Positions 47,734-58,751 of a stretch of 64,000 nt of DNA are shown in pieces. The stretch lies in assembly GCF_900188445.1 (NCBI RefSeq), contig NZ_FZOR01000003.1:124001-188000 (forward strand), written 5' to 3'. A program made the position numbers and the translations under genes. Origin of the DNA: Actinomadura meyerae. GTDB lineage: Bacteria > Actinomycetota > Actinomycetes > Streptosporangiales > Streptosporangiaceae. Numbering within the stretch: the stretch's first letter is position 1; the number at the start of each line of letters is the position of its first letter. The notes beneath the pieces were generated by a model. It had not been told where the DNA came from. It ran no database searches and saw nothing but the letters and a program-made list of their open reading frames with translations.

Positions 47734-47861
47734 GGGGAGCTCCTCCGTCGCGTACGGGCCGCCACCGGGAGCCGTACCCTCGCGAGCCCCCGACGGCCCG
47801 TTACCATCCACTCACGTCAGAGCTCTGTGATCAAGCGTGCGTCCGGAGTGAGCGGGCGGGG

Positions 47862-50054
47862 TCAGGCCTTCTCCAGGAAGTCGGCGCGGTCCTCGTCGAG
47901 GAGGGAGGACAGGACGGTGGCGAGGCCGGGGTGCCCGGTCAGGTCGGGGTCGGCGCCGACGAGCGCGGTCGCCTCCTCGCGGGCGTCGCGGATCACGTCC
48001 TCGTCCCGCTGGAGGGTCAGCAGCCGGAGGCTGGACGAGCGGCCCGCCTGCGCGGCGCCCAGCACGTCCCCTTCGCGGCGCTGCTCCAGGTCGAGCCGCG
48101 ACAGCTCGAACCCGTCGGTGGTGGACGCGACGGCGTCGAGCCGCTCGCGGGCCTTGCTGCCCGGCTCCGCCTCGGTGACCAGCAGGCACAGGCCGGGCAG
48201 CGAGCCGCGCCCGACCCGGCCGCGGAGCTGGTGGAGCTGGGAGACGCCGAACCGGTCGGCGTCCATGATGACCATGACGGTGGCGTTCGGGACGTCGACG
48301 CCGACCTCGATGACGGTGGTGGCGAGCAGGACGTCGAGCTCGCGGTCGGTGAAGCGGCGCATCACCGCGTCCTTCTCGTCGGGGTGCAGCTTGCCGTGCA
48401 GGACGCCGATGCGCAGCCCGGCGAGCAGCTCCTCCAGCTTCGGCAGCACCTCCATGATGCCGAGCGGCGACCTGCGCTCCCCCTCCTCGGCGGCGGCGAC
48501 GGCGTCGCCCTCGTCGCCCTCCTGCTCGCCGATGCGCGGGCAGACGATGTAGACCTGCCTGCCCTTGGCCGCCTCCTCCTTGATGCGCTCCCAGATCCGC
48601 GCGAAGAACGCGGGCCTCTCCGGCGGCACCACATGGGTCTGGATCGCCGACCGGCCGGCGGGGAGCTGCCCGAGGACCGAGGTCTCCAGGTCGCCGAACA
48701 CGGTCATCGCGACCGTGCGCGGGATCGGCGTCGCCGTCATGACCAGGACGTGCGGGCGCCCGCCGCCGACCTTCTCGCGCAGTGCGTCCCGCTGCTCGAC
48801 GCCGAAGCGGTGCTGCTCGTCGACGACGACGAGGCCGAGGTCGGCGAACTGGACGCTCTCCTGGAGCAGCGCGTGGGTGCCGACGACGATCCCGGCGGTG
48901 CCGGACGCGGCGTCCAGCAGCGCCTCCTTGCGCGCCTTCGCGCCCTGCGACCCGGTCAGCAGCGCGACGCGGGTGGCGTGCTCGGCGCCGCCGAGCTGCC
49001 CGGCCTGGGCGAGGTCGCCGAGCATCCCGGTGATCGAGCGGTAGTGCTGCTGCGCGAGGACCTCGGTGGGCGCGAGCAGCGCGGCCTGCCCGCCGCCGTC
49101 GACGACCTGGAGCATCGCCCGCAGCGCGACGATCGTCTTGCCGGCTCCGACGTCGCCCTGCAGCAGGCGGTGCATCGGGTGCTCCCCGGCCAGGTCGGCG
49201 GCGATCTCGTCGCCGACCTTGCGCTGGCCCTCGGTGAGCTCGAACGGCAGGCGCGCGTCGAACTCCGCCTGGATGCCGCCGAACGCGGGCGGGCGCGGCT
49301 TGGCGGGCAGTGCGGCGGCGGCGAGCCGCCGCTGGGCGAGCGCGACCTGGACGACGAACGCCTCGTCCCACTTCAGGCGCTTCCGGGCGCGGCCCAGCTC
49401 CTCCCAGCTCTTGGGGCGGTGGATGCCCTCGTACGCCTCGCGCAGCCCGATCAGGCCGCGCCGCTCGAGCAGGGCGTCGGGCATCGGGTCGGCGGGCAGG
49501 TCCAGGTGCGTCAGGACGGTCTCGACGGACGTGCCGATCGTCTCGATCGGCAGCGCCTTCGTGGACGGGTAGATCGGGATGATCTCGTCGGCCCACTCCT
49601 GCGCGGCCTGCTCGGCGCCGCGCTCGTGGACGACCTTGTACTGCGGGTGGGTGAGCTGCCGGACGGGGTTCCCGCTGCGCGGCCGGTAGGTGCTGATCTT
49701 CCCGGCGAACAGCCCGCGGGTGCCGGGCGACAGCTCCTTCTCGGCCCGGTAGGAGCCCTTGCGGCCGAAGAAGCTGAGCTTGAGCCGCCCGGTCCCGTCG
49801 GTGACGGTGATCTCCAGGACGTAGCCGGGGCTGCGGGTCAGGGTGCGGCCCTGCACCTTGACGACCTCCGCCATGACCGTGACGTGCTCGCCGTCCTCCA
49901 GCCCGCTGAGCTGGGTCAGCTCGCCCCGGTGGGCGTAGCGGCGCGGGTAGTGGTGCAGCAGGTCGCCGACCGTGTGCAGGTCGAGGCCCTTCTCCAGCGC
50001 CTTGGCCGTCTTGTCGCCGAGGACCTTGCGCAACGGCTCGTCGAGATTCGCCAC
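47862..50054 (-). CDS. recG: ATP-dependent DNA helicase RecG
   Basis: RecG remodels stalled forks and Holliday junctions. The 730-residue protein has the wedge OB-fold (PRRYAHRGELTQLSGLEDGEHVTVMAEV), the helicase motifs LLQGDVGAGKTIVALRAML (I), LLAPTEVLAQQHY, VVVDEQHRFGVEQR (DEQH box), VMTATPIPRT (III), DVLLATTVIEVGVDVPNAT (V) and HQLRGRVGRGSLPG (VI). GTG at 50054 gives MANLDEPLRKVLG. It lies 33 bases after the DAK2 gene, in the usual DAK2-recG order. Confidence 0.95.
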   Translation of the reverse strand: MANLDEPLRKVLGDKTAKALEKGLDLHTVGDLLHHYPRRYAHRGELTQLSGLEDGEHVTVMAEVVKVQGRTLTRSPGYVLEITVTDGTGRLKLSFFGRKGSYRAEKELSPGTRGLFAGKISTYRPRSGNPVRQLTHPQYKVVHERGAEQAAQEWADEIIPIYPSTKALPIETIGTSVETVLTHLDLPADPMPDALLERRGLIGLREAYEGIHRPKSWEELGRARKRLKWDEAFVVQVALAQRRLAAAALPAKPRPPAFGGIQAEFDARLPFELTEGQRKVGDEIAADLAGEHPMHRLLQGDVGAGKTIVALRAMLQVVDGGGQAALLAPTEVLAQQHYRSITGMLGDLAQAGQLGGAEHATRVALLTGSQGAKARKEALLDAASGTAGIVVGTHALLQESVQFADLGLVVVDEQHRFGVEQRDALREKVGGGRPHVLVMTATPIPRTVAMTVFGDLETSVLGQLPAGRSAIQTHVVPPERPAFFARIWERIKEEAAKGRQVYIVCPRIGEQEGDEGDAVAAAEEGERRSPLGIMEVLPKLEELLAGLRIGVLHGKLHPDEKDAVMRRFTDRELDVLLATTVIEVGVDVPNATVMVIMDADRFGVSQLHQLRGRVGRGSLPGLCLLVTEAEPGSKARERLDAVASTTDGFELSRLDLEQRREGDVLGAAQAGRSSSLRLLTLQRDEDVIRDAREEATALVGADPDLTGHPGLATVLSSLLDEDRADFLEKA

Positions 50055-50087
50055 GCACTCTTTTCTAGCCCATGGGCACGACGGGAA

Positions 50088-51674
50088 TCACTCGACGCCG
50101 ATGAGGAGGGGATGGCGTTCCTGCCCGCCCGTGTAGACGCCGGCCTCCACGTCGGGATGGCGGCGCCGCAGGTGCTCTCCGAGGGCATCGGCCAGGCCGT
50201 CCGGAGCCCCCGCGCCGACGATCAGCGTGACGAGCTCGCCGCCGCCCGACAGCATGCGGTCCAGGACGCGGCGGGCCACCTCGGCGACGTCCGCGCCGAT
50301 CGTCGCGACATCGCCCTCGATCAGCCCGAGGACGTCGCCCGGACGGCACAGCCCGGCGCTGGTCACCGCCTCCTGCGCGGCGACCTCCAGGTGGCCGGAG
50401 CGGGTCGCGCCGGCCGCGCGGGTCATCTCGATCACGTCCTCGCCGAAGCGGCGCAGCGGGTCGTGCACCGCCAGCGCGGCGAGCCCCTGCACGGACGCCT
50501 TGGCCGGCACCACCGCGATCCGCGCGCCGGCGTCGCGCGCCCGCTCCGCCGCGGCCTCGGCGAGGGCCAGCACCTCGGGCCCGTCCGGCAGCACGGCCAC
50601 CTCGTCGCCCGCCGCCAGGATCGCCTCCGCCAGCACCGCGAGCGGCGGCGGCGCGCCCGGGTCGCGGCGGACGACCCGTGCGCCGCCCTCCTCGAACAGC
50701 GCGGCGAGCCCGCCGGCGGCGGTCACGGCGATCACCGCGCGGCCGGTGTGCGGGGCGTGCGGCTCCCCCGGGTCGGCGTGCAGGTAGCTGACGCGGATGC
50801 GGTGGGGGCGGCCGGCCGCCATGCCAGCCTCGATCGCGGCGCCCGCGTCGTCCACATGGACGTGGACGTTCCACAGCCCGTCGCCGCCCACCACGACGAG
50901 CGAGTCCCCGAGCCGGTCGAGCCGTCCTCGCAGGTCGTGGACGGCGCCGTCCGGCGCGTCGAGCAGGTACATGACCTCGTAGTAGGGGCCTCGCGGCGCC
51001 GGCCGCTCGGGCGGAGGCGCGGTCGCGGCGGCGCGCGCGGGCACCTCGTACCGCTCGGGGTACTCCTCGGTGACCACGGCCGCAAGGGCATCGAGGACGA
51101 CGCAGAGCCCGGCCGCGCCCGCGTCCACCACGCCGCTGCGGGCCAGCACGTCGAGCTGGCCGGTGGTGCGGCGCAGCGCCCGCCGGGCCCCCTCCGCCGC
51201 GCACCGGCACACCGCGGGGAGGTCGCCGCCGGCGGCCGCCCCCGCCGCGGCGGCCTCGGCGAGGACGCTCAGGATCGTCCCCTCCACCGGATGCTCGACG
51301 GCGCCCCGGGCCAGCTCGGAGGCGTGCCCGAGCGCCGCCGCGAGCGCCGTGCCGTCCGGCGGCTCCGCGGGCGGCCCCAGGACGTCGGCCAGGCCCCGGA
51401 ACACCTGGCTGAGGATGACGCCGGAGTTGCCGCGCGCGCCGAGCAGCGCGCCGTGCGCGAGCGCCCGCCACGTCTCGGCGGGGCCCGCGGCGGCCGGCAG
51501 CCCGTCCAGCGCGTCCGCCGCCGCGATCACGGTCAGGTGCAGGTTGGTGCCGGTGTCGCCGTCCGGGACGGGGAACACGTTGAGCGCGTCGATCTCGCCC
51601 CTGGTGCGGCCGAGCGCGTCCGCCGCCAGCCGGCACCACCGGCGCACCGCCGGGCCGTCGAGGACCTCGCCCAA
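50088..51674 (-). CDS. DAK2-domain (DhaL/DegV-associated, FakA-like) protein
   Basis: A 528-residue protein of the YloV/FakA type. The DhaL (DAK2) domain has EIDALNVFPVPDGDTGTNL (the Mg-binding D-G-D-T-G-T-N motif), LLGARGNSGVILSQVFRG and HPVEGTILSVLAEA. A middle linker is Pro/Ala-rich. The C-terminal half resembles the FakA C-domain (EVMYLLDAPDGAVHDLRGRLDRLGDSLVVVGGDGLWNVHVH). FakA is the kinase partner of FakB in fatty-acid phosphorylation in Firmicutes; a fatty-acid or related kinase role here is inference, and no DegV partner is nearby. It is divergent from rpmB and precedes recG. Confidence 0.88.
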   Translation of the reverse strand: MGEVLDGPAVRRWCRLAADALGRTRGEIDALNVFPVPDGDTGTNLHLTVIAAADALDGLPAAAGPAETWRALAHGALLGARGNSGVILSQVFRGLADVLGPPAEPPDGTALAAALGHASELARGAVEHPVEGTILSVLAEAAAAGAAAGGDLPAVCRCAAEGARRALRRTTGQLDVLARSGVVDAGAAGLCVVLDALAAVVTEEYPERYEVPARAAATAPPPERPAPRGPYYEVMYLLDAPDGAVHDLRGRLDRLGDSLVVVGGDGLWNVHVHVDDAGAAIEAGMAAGRPHRIRVSYLHADPGEPHAPHTGRAVIAVTAAGGLAALFEEGGARVVRRDPGAPPPLAVLAEAILAAGDEVAVLPDGPEVLALAEAAAERARDAGARIAVVPAKASVQGLAALAVHDPLRRFGEDVIEMTRAAGATRSGHLEVAAQEAVTSAGLCRPGDVLGLIEGDVATIGADVAEVARRVLDRMLSGGGELVTLIVGAGAPDGLADALGEHLRRRHPDVEAGVYTGGQERHPLLIGVE

Positions 51675-51699
51675 GGACCGCTCCCCTCCGCGCCCGCGA

Positions 51700-51729
51700 T
51701 TCGCCTACCGACGGGCTGTCGGCTAATCT
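51700..51729 (+). promoter_or_regulatory. Candidate rpmB promoter
   Basis: TTCGCC (51700-51705) and TAATCT (51724-51729) are 18 bases apart, giving a start near 51736 and a leader of about 110 bases before rpmB. The -10 is good and the -35 partial. Confidence 0.4.
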
Positions 51730-51845
51730 GATCCGTGCGCCTCGTCCGAGGCGCTCATCGGTGAGCACCCATGATGCCCGGCCCGCCCCGCCGGCGGCAC
51801 CGGGCGGCGCTCCGGTCAGAGCATCGACACCACTTGGAGTTTCCC

Positions 51846-52040
51846 GTGGCTTCCGTCTGCGACGTCTGCGGCAAGGGACCCGGTTTCGGCATGCGCGTCT
51901 CCCACTCGCACCGCCGCACCCCGCGCCGCTGGAACCCCAACATCCAGCGCGTGCGCGCCGTCGTGAACGGCAGCACCAAGCGCATCAACGCCTGCACGTC
52001 CTGCATCAAGGCCGGCAAGATCGTCAAGCCGACGGTCTGA
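51846..52040 (+). CDS. rpmB: 50S ribosomal protein L28
   Basis: A 64-residue ribosomal protein. It opens ASVCDVCGKGPGFGMRVSHSHRRTPRRWNPNIQ, has a CxxC pair at the start and a second pair CTSC near residue 50 (the zinc-binding C+ form). GTG at 51846 is preceded by GGAG seven bases upstream, and a terminator follows. It is divergent from the DAK2-recG pair, the usual arrangement in actinomycetes. Confidence 0.96.
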   Translation: MASVCDVCGKGPGFGMRVSHSHRRTPRRWNPNIQRVRAVVNGSTKRINACTSCIKAGKIVKPTV

Positions 52041-52095
52041 GCCGCCCCCGCGGCACCGCGACCGCACAGGACGGCAGGCCCGCACAGGCCTCCAG

Positions 52096-52128
52096 GTCGG
52101 CCCATCGGATCCCCGGTGGGCCGACTTT
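52096..52128 (+). terminator. rpmB intrinsic terminator
   Basis: GTCGGCCCA (52096-52104) and TGGGCCGAC (52117-52125) form perfect 9-base arms followed at once by TTT, 56 bases after the rpmB stop. Confidence 0.75.
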
Positions 52129-52218
52129 CGCGTGTCCGGCGCCTTGTCGCGTGACGGGCGCCCCTCCGTGGCAGGCGCCCTTTCCGTGACGGGGCCTCGG
52201 CGTTCCCGGCCGTGCCGG

Positions 52219-53031
<813 letters not shown>

Positions 53032-53063
53032 GCCATCCACCTTATGGCGGTTTCGGGGCATGG

Positions 53064-53960
53064 TCAGATCAGCGCGCAGGGCAGCTTGTTCAGCACGCAG
53101 GTGGTCGGCTCGGCCGCGGTACCGCGTGCGGTGAACACGATGCGGACGGCGTCGCCGGGCGCGATCGCGCTGCGGCCCCGGACGAAGGCGAGGCGCCCGG
53201 TCCGCACGACGGTGGCGCCGCTGATCGCGGTGACCGACGCGTCGGGGATCGTGAACGCCAGGGCCCACTTCGGGACGGGCGCCTGGCCCTTGTTCGCGAT
53301 GGTCGCGGTGGCCTTGAAGGCGCCGGGGCTCTTCGAGGCGACCTTGAAGGAGATGACCAGTCCGTCGGCGCGGCCGGTGCCGCGGCCGGCGCGCTCCCCC
53401 GGCCCGCGCTGGGACACCTGGCTGTCGCGGGGATTGCCCTCGGTGTCGCGGGGGGCGCCGCCGCCCGCGAAGTTGAGCGAGATCTGCTGCGTGCTCAGCG
53501 CGTAGGAGACCGAGCCGACCGCGACGACGAGCGCGACGATCGGCAGCAGCGGGAGGGGGAGTTTCGCGATGAACTTCGTGAAGCCGCGCCCGCCGTCCGG
53601 TTCACCGGAGGCTTCCGCGCGCGGCCGGTCGAGCGGCCCGTCCAGCGGGTCTTCGGGGGCGTAGGCGGGATCGAGATCGGGAGCGGGAGCGCCGGGGTAG
53701 TCGCCGGGATAGTCCCCCGGCAGCGGGTCGAAGCGGTACCCCTCGGCGGGCGGCGGGCCGGATCGGGGCCGCTCGTACGACGACACGTAGACCCGGTCGT
53801 CGGTGGGCCCGGAGAACGCGTCGTAGGAAGGGTCATAGGACGCGTCGTAGGAAGGGTCGTAGGACGGGTCGGCCGGCGCCGCGTAATAGGGCTCCCGGGA
53901 CGGCGGGTTGCCCGGAGCGCCTTCGTCGCCCGGTCGCTCGTGCCTCGAGTGTCGTCCCAT
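53064..53960 (-). CDS. Membrane protein with CBM2-like extracellular domain
   Basis: A 298-residue protein. The cytoplasmic N-terminus (about 1-125) is low-complexity with tandem [16 protein letters not shown] and [12 protein letters not shown] stretches. One membrane helix ([22 protein letters not shown]) follows, then a linker and an extracellular domain (about 195-298; [39 protein letters not shown], a paired TCVLNKLPC) resembling the CBM2 cellulose-binding fold. Its role is unknown. It lies between thiD and thiL on the same strand, with 32 bases before thiD. The CBM2 assignment rests on pattern (W-x-x-x-F and Ig-like strands). Confidence 0.65.
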   Translation of the reverse strand: MGRHSRHERPGDEGAPGNPPSREPYYAAPADPSYDPSYDASYDPSYDAFSGPTDDRVYVSSYERPRSGPPPAEGYRFDPLPGDYPGDYPGAPAPDLDPAYAPEDPLDGPLDRPRAEASGEPDGGRGFTKFIAKLPLPLLPIVALVVAVGSVSYALSTQQISLNFAGGGAPRDTEGNPRDSQVSQRGPGERAGRGTGRADGLVISFKVASKSPGAFKATATIANKGQAPVPKWALAFTIPDASVTAISGATVVRTGRLAFVRGRSAIAPGDAVRIVFTARGTAAEPTTCVLNKLPCALI

Positions 53961-54061
53961 CCCATCCCTCTTCGATCACAGGATGTATACCAAACCCGCC
54001 CCAAACCTGCCTACCGGATGCGTCAACGCACACGGCCGTGCGCGCAGCGTGAACCCGCCGT

Positions 54062-54976
54062 TCAGACGGCGAAATGGTCCCATGCGCCGGGCGGCGGTTC
54101 GCGGCCGTCGACCCGCACTCCCGAACCCGCCGCGACGGCGCCGATCCGCGACCAGGACGCCGGAACGGCGCCCGGGAACGTCGCGGCGAACGCGTGGTCC
54201 TCACCGCCGGTGAGGGCGTGGCGGAGCCCGTCCGGGCCGAGGATCTCCGGGACGGGGACGGCCGCGGAGTCGATCTCGATGCGCACGCCGCTCGCGGCCG
54301 CGATGTGGCCGAGGTCCTGGACGAGCCCGTCCGAGACGTCCAGCAGGGCGGTGGCTCCGTGGGCGCGGGCCTCCGCTCCGGCCTCGTAGGGCGGTCGGGG
54401 CCGCCGGTGCGCGGCGATCAGCTCCGCGGGCCCGTCGCGGCCCTCGGTGAGCAGCGCGAGGCCGGCGGCGGCGAGGCCGAGCCCGCCGCGGACGGCGACG
54501 GCGTCGCCGGGCCGGGCGCCGGACCGGGTGAGCGGCGCCGCGCCGCCGAGATCGCCGAGCGCGGTGATCGCGAGGGTGATCCGCGGCGCGGACACGACGT
54601 CGCCGCCCGCGACCGAGGCCCCGGCGGCGCGGCACTCGTCGGCGAGCCCGTCGTAGAGCGCCTCCGCCCAGTCGGCGCCGGTGTCGGGCGGGGCCGCGAA
54701 CCCGACCAGGAGGGCGGTCGGCCGGGCGCCCATCGCGACGACGTCGGCGAGGTTCTGCGCGGCGGCCTTGCGCCCGATGTCGTAGGGACCGGACCAGTCG
54801 CGGCGGAAGTGCCGCCCCTCGGCGAGCAGGTCGGTGGTGGCGACGACGCGCCCGTCCGGCGCGGCGACCACGGCCGCGTCGTCGCCGGGGCCGAGCCGGA
54901 CCGCCGGGCCCTGCGGCAGCCGCCGCGTCAGCCGGTCGATCAACCCGAACTCGCCCAGCTCGCCGATCGTCTCCAT
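54062..54976 (-). CDS. thiL: Thiamine-monophosphate kinase
   Basis: ThiL converts thiamine phosphate to thiamine diphosphate. The 304-residue protein has the family N-terminal GELGEFGLIDRLTRRLPQGPAVRLGPGDDAAVV (GDDAA), DLLAEGRHFRRDWSGPYDIGRKAAAQNLADVVAMGARP, SVAGGDVVSAPRITLAITALG and DVSDGLVQDLGHIAAASGVRIEI with the DGL and GGEDH segments. ATG at 54976 is taken because METIGELGEF is the family start. It is divergent from the Lrp-type gene. Confidence 0.93.
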   Translation of the reverse strand: METIGELGEFGLIDRLTRRLPQGPAVRLGPGDDAAVVAAPDGRVVATTDLLAEGRHFRRDWSGPYDIGRKAAAQNLADVVAMGARPTALLVGFAAPPDTGADWAEALYDGLADECRAAGASVAGGDVVSAPRITLAITALGDLGGAAPLTRSGARPGDAVAVRGGLGLAAAGLALLTEGRDGPAELIAAHRRPRPPYEAGAEARAHGATALLDVSDGLVQDLGHIAAASGVRIEIDSAAVPVPEILGPDGLRHALTGGEDHAFAATFPGAVPASWSRIGAVAAGSGVRVDGREPPPGAWDHFAV

Positions 54977-55120
54977 CCGCGTCCGTTCCCCCCGCGTCCG
55001 CCGTGTTCCACCTGCTCGGGCCGCCTCGGCGGGGCCCCCGGCACCCCGGCACCCCGCTGCGGCGCGTAACACGATACGGTGAACCGTCCGACGGCAGATT
55101 CTCCGCTTGGGGAGGACGTG

Positions 55121-55354
55121 ATGGTGCAGGCCTACATCCTCATCCAGACCGAAGTCGGTAAGGCCGCCGAGGTGGCGGGCCACATCTCCGGCGTGACGGG
55201 CGTCACCCTGGCGGAGGACGTCACGGGGCCCTACGACGTGATCGTCCGTGCGGAGGCGCGCAACGTCGACGAGCTGGGCAGGCTCGTCGTGGCGCAGATC
55301 CAGGCGATCGAGGGCATCACCCGCACGCTCACCTGCCCGATCGTGCACATCTAG
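55121..55354 (+). CDS. Lrp/AsnC ligand-binding (RAM) domain protein
   Basis: A 77-residue protein consisting only of the Lrp/AsnC C-terminal RAM domain, without a DNA-binding helix-turn-helix: QAYILIQTEVGKAAEVAGHISGVTGVTLAEDVTGPYDVIVRAEARNVDELGRLVVAQIQAIEGITRTLTCPIV. Stand-alone RAM proteins oligomerise with Lrp regulators or bind amino acids. It is the standard gene next to DUF3515 and thiL in actinomycetes. ATG at 55121 has GGGGAGG just upstream. It is 11 bases before the DUF3515 gene. Confidence 0.92.
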   Translation: MVQAYILIQTEVGKAAEVAGHISGVTGVTLAEDVTGPYDVIVRAEARNVDELGRLVVAQIQAIEGITRTLTCPIVHI

Positions 55355-55364
55355 ACGGTCTCAG

Positions 55365-55844
55365 ATGGTCTTTCCGGGGGGAGCGAGGCGCCCGCGCCTC
55401 GCGGCGATGCTGCTCGCCGGGCTGGCGCTGCCGCTGGCGGGCTGCGGCGACGGCGCCGTGCAGGTGCCCGTGCCGAGCCCCGACGCCGCCGTCGCCCGGC
55501 TCTGCGAGGGCCTGCGGCTGCCTGCGAAGGTGCGCGGGCAGGAGCGCCGCGACACCTCGCCCGGCTCGCCGCTGACCGCCGCGTGGGGCTCGCCCGCGAT
55601 CGCGCTGCGCTGCGGCGTGCCGCGGCCCGCCGCGCTGAAGCCCGAGTCCCAGCTCGTGACGATCAACGGGGTCGACTGGTTCGGGGTGCCCGTCGACCGC
55701 CCGGTCACCTTCACCGCCGTCGGCCGGCAGGCGTACGTCGAGGTGACGGTGCCGCCGAAGTACAACCCGGCCGGGGACGTGCTGATCGAGCTCGGCCCGT
55801 CGATCACGGCGACGATCCCGCCGAAGCCCGAGGGCCAGATCTGA
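55365..55844 (+). CDS. DUF3515 lipoprotein
   Basis: A 159-residue exported protein of the actinobacteria-specific DUF3515 family. The signal peptide (about 1-26) ends in the lipobox LAGC, giving a lipidated Cys27. Conserved segments are LCEGLRLPAKV, WGSPAIALRCGVPRP, VNGVDWF-like INGVDWFGVP and VEVTVPPKYNPAGDVLIELGPSITATIP. The function is not known. It forms a pair with the Lrp-type gene and marks the right end of the conserved backbone; the cyp51 cluster follows in the opposite direction. Confidence 0.9.
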   Translation: MVFPGGARRPRLAAMLLAGLALPLAGCGDGAVQVPVPSPDAAVARLCEGLRLPAKVRGQERRDTSPGSPLTAAWGSPAIALRCGVPRPAALKPESQLVTINGVDWFGVPVDRPVTFTAVGRQAYVEVTVPPKYNPAGDVLIELGPSITATIPPKPEGQI

Positions 55845-55885
55845 CCCGGCCGGGACGCCGCCCCGAGGCGGGCCGCCCGGCCGGG
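55845..55885. terminator. Hairpin between DUF3515 gene and the cyp51 operon
   Basis: CCCGGCCGGG occurs at 55845-55854 and 55876-55885, forming palindromic arms, with further GCC/GGC pairing between. It lies between convergent transcription units, just after the DUF3515 stop. Confidence 0.55.
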
Positions 55886-55892
55886 CCGGCGC

Positions 55893-56443
55893 TCACCAGA
55901 TCGGGACGGGGCTCTCCCCGCGCCGGTAGTAGCCGGGGATCGGCTCGCCCGCCGCGGCGCGGTCGAGGCGCCGCTTCATCCCGTCCGACAGCACCCCCGC
56001 CTTCATCATCTCGACGAACACCGACGTGACGTTGCCGAGGTCGAACCAGTCGCGCTGCCACGACCACTGCCGGTTCCCGGCGTAGCGGAACCAGGACCCG
56101 CCGATGCCGAGCACCTCGTAGGGCGTCCCGTCGGGGCGGACGGCGTCGGCGACCTGCTTCCAGAACCCGACGACCTCGCCCTTCACCTCGTCGATGAGGA
56201 TGCTCTGGTACGGGTAGGTCCAGCCGTCGAGGCCGCCCATCTCCGAGCCGAGCGCGAGGTCGCGGATCTCGTCCCGGCCGACGGCCATGAAGTCCTGGTC
56301 GGGGCCGATGTTCCAGCCGTAGGTGGCGTCCTCGGTGTAGAGGTCGGCCAGCGGGCGCCAGTCGCCGGCCTCCTCGCAGCGGCGGTTCTCGGCCAGCCAG
56401 TGCTCGACCATCGCGTCGAGCTCCGCACGGGGGAAGGAGGGCA

Positions 56444-56444
<1 letters not shown>
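55893..56444 (-). CDS. NTF2-like (SnoaL-type) protein of the cyp51 operon
   Basis: A 183-residue soluble protein with an NTF2/SnoaL-type fold pattern: AELDAMVEHWLAENRRCEEAGDWRPLADLYTEDATYGWNI (the acidic/aromatic opening of such polyketide-cyclase-like proteins), GRDEIRDLALGSEMGGLDGWTYPYQSILID, WKQVADAVRPDGTPYEVLGIGGSWFRY and an end ESPVPIW. It likely binds or isomerises a hydrophobic substrate. The family member found in the M. tuberculosis cyp51 locus (Rv0762c) shares the order and, as I recall, such ends. ATG overlaps the ferredoxin stop (TGATG). A ketosteroid-isomerase-like role is inference. Confidence 0.78.
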
Positions 56445-57971
<1,527 letters not shown>

Positions 57972-57975
<4 letters not shown>

Positions 57976-58751
57976 GACTCCTCCAGGGGGGCTTCGGGCT
58001 GTACTTCGACGAGCCGGAGGTGGGCGCCGCGCGGGGTCGCGACGACCGTGGCCACGGCCGCGGCGACGTCGGAGGCGCGCAGGAAGTACGGGTGGCGGGC
58101 GTGGCCCCACTTCACCCAGTCCTCCAGGACCGCACCCGTGGTGTCGGCGTCCCAGGTCATGCCCATGCCGGTCGCGGTGGGGCCGGGCCGGACGATGGAC
58201 GCGCGGACGCCCGTCCCCTCCAGTTCCATCTGCATCGTGCGGGCCATGCCCTCGACGCCGTTCTTGGCGGCGACGTAGGCGCCCGTCCAGGAGCGGGGGG
58301 CGGGGACGGTGTCGGACGAGATGAACACGATGTCGCCGCGCCGCCGCGCCACCATCGGCGGGACGAAGTGCGACACGAGCCGGTGCGCGCCGACGAGGTG
58401 GACCTCGACCTGCGCGGCGAACGCGTCGGAGCCGATCTCGTGGAGCCGCCCGGCGGCCAGGTCGCCCGCGCCCGACACGACGACCTCGATCGGGCCGAGC
58501 GCGTCGCCGGCGGCCGCCGCGAACGCCTTGACGGAGTCGGCGTCGGCGACGTCCAGCGGGTGCGCGAACGCCTCTCCCCCGCCGGCCCGGATCGTCGCCG
58601 CCAGCTCCTCGCACTTGTCCGCGCGCCGCGCGCCGAGCACGACCGGGTGCCCGGCCGCCGCCAGCGCGGCCGCCGTCGCCGCGCCGATCCCGGAGGACGC
58701 GCCGGCCACCACGGCGGGCCGCCGCTCCGGATGGGGGTCGAACCGGGGCAT
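57972..58751 (-). CDS. SDR-family oxidoreductase of the cyp51 operon
   Basis: A 259-residue NAD(P)-dependent short-chain dehydrogenase. The cofactor-binding motif is VAGASSGIGAATA (GxxxGxG type), and the catalytic triad has ISSDT (Ser) and GAYVAAKNGVEG (Tyr-x-x-x-Lys); LDVADADSVKAF is the adenine loop. The lack of Arg or Lys following the second beta strand does not decide NAD or NADP. It probably oxidises or reduces an alcohol/ketone related to the P450 substrate. The ATG overlaps the P450 stop upstream (TGATG) and the cyp51 start downstream. Confidence 0.9.

Noticed and set aside
47931..51731. 1266-codon plus-strand open frame opposite recG and the DAK2 gene
   Set aside because: Antisense artefact; all helicase and DhaL motifs are on the minus strand.
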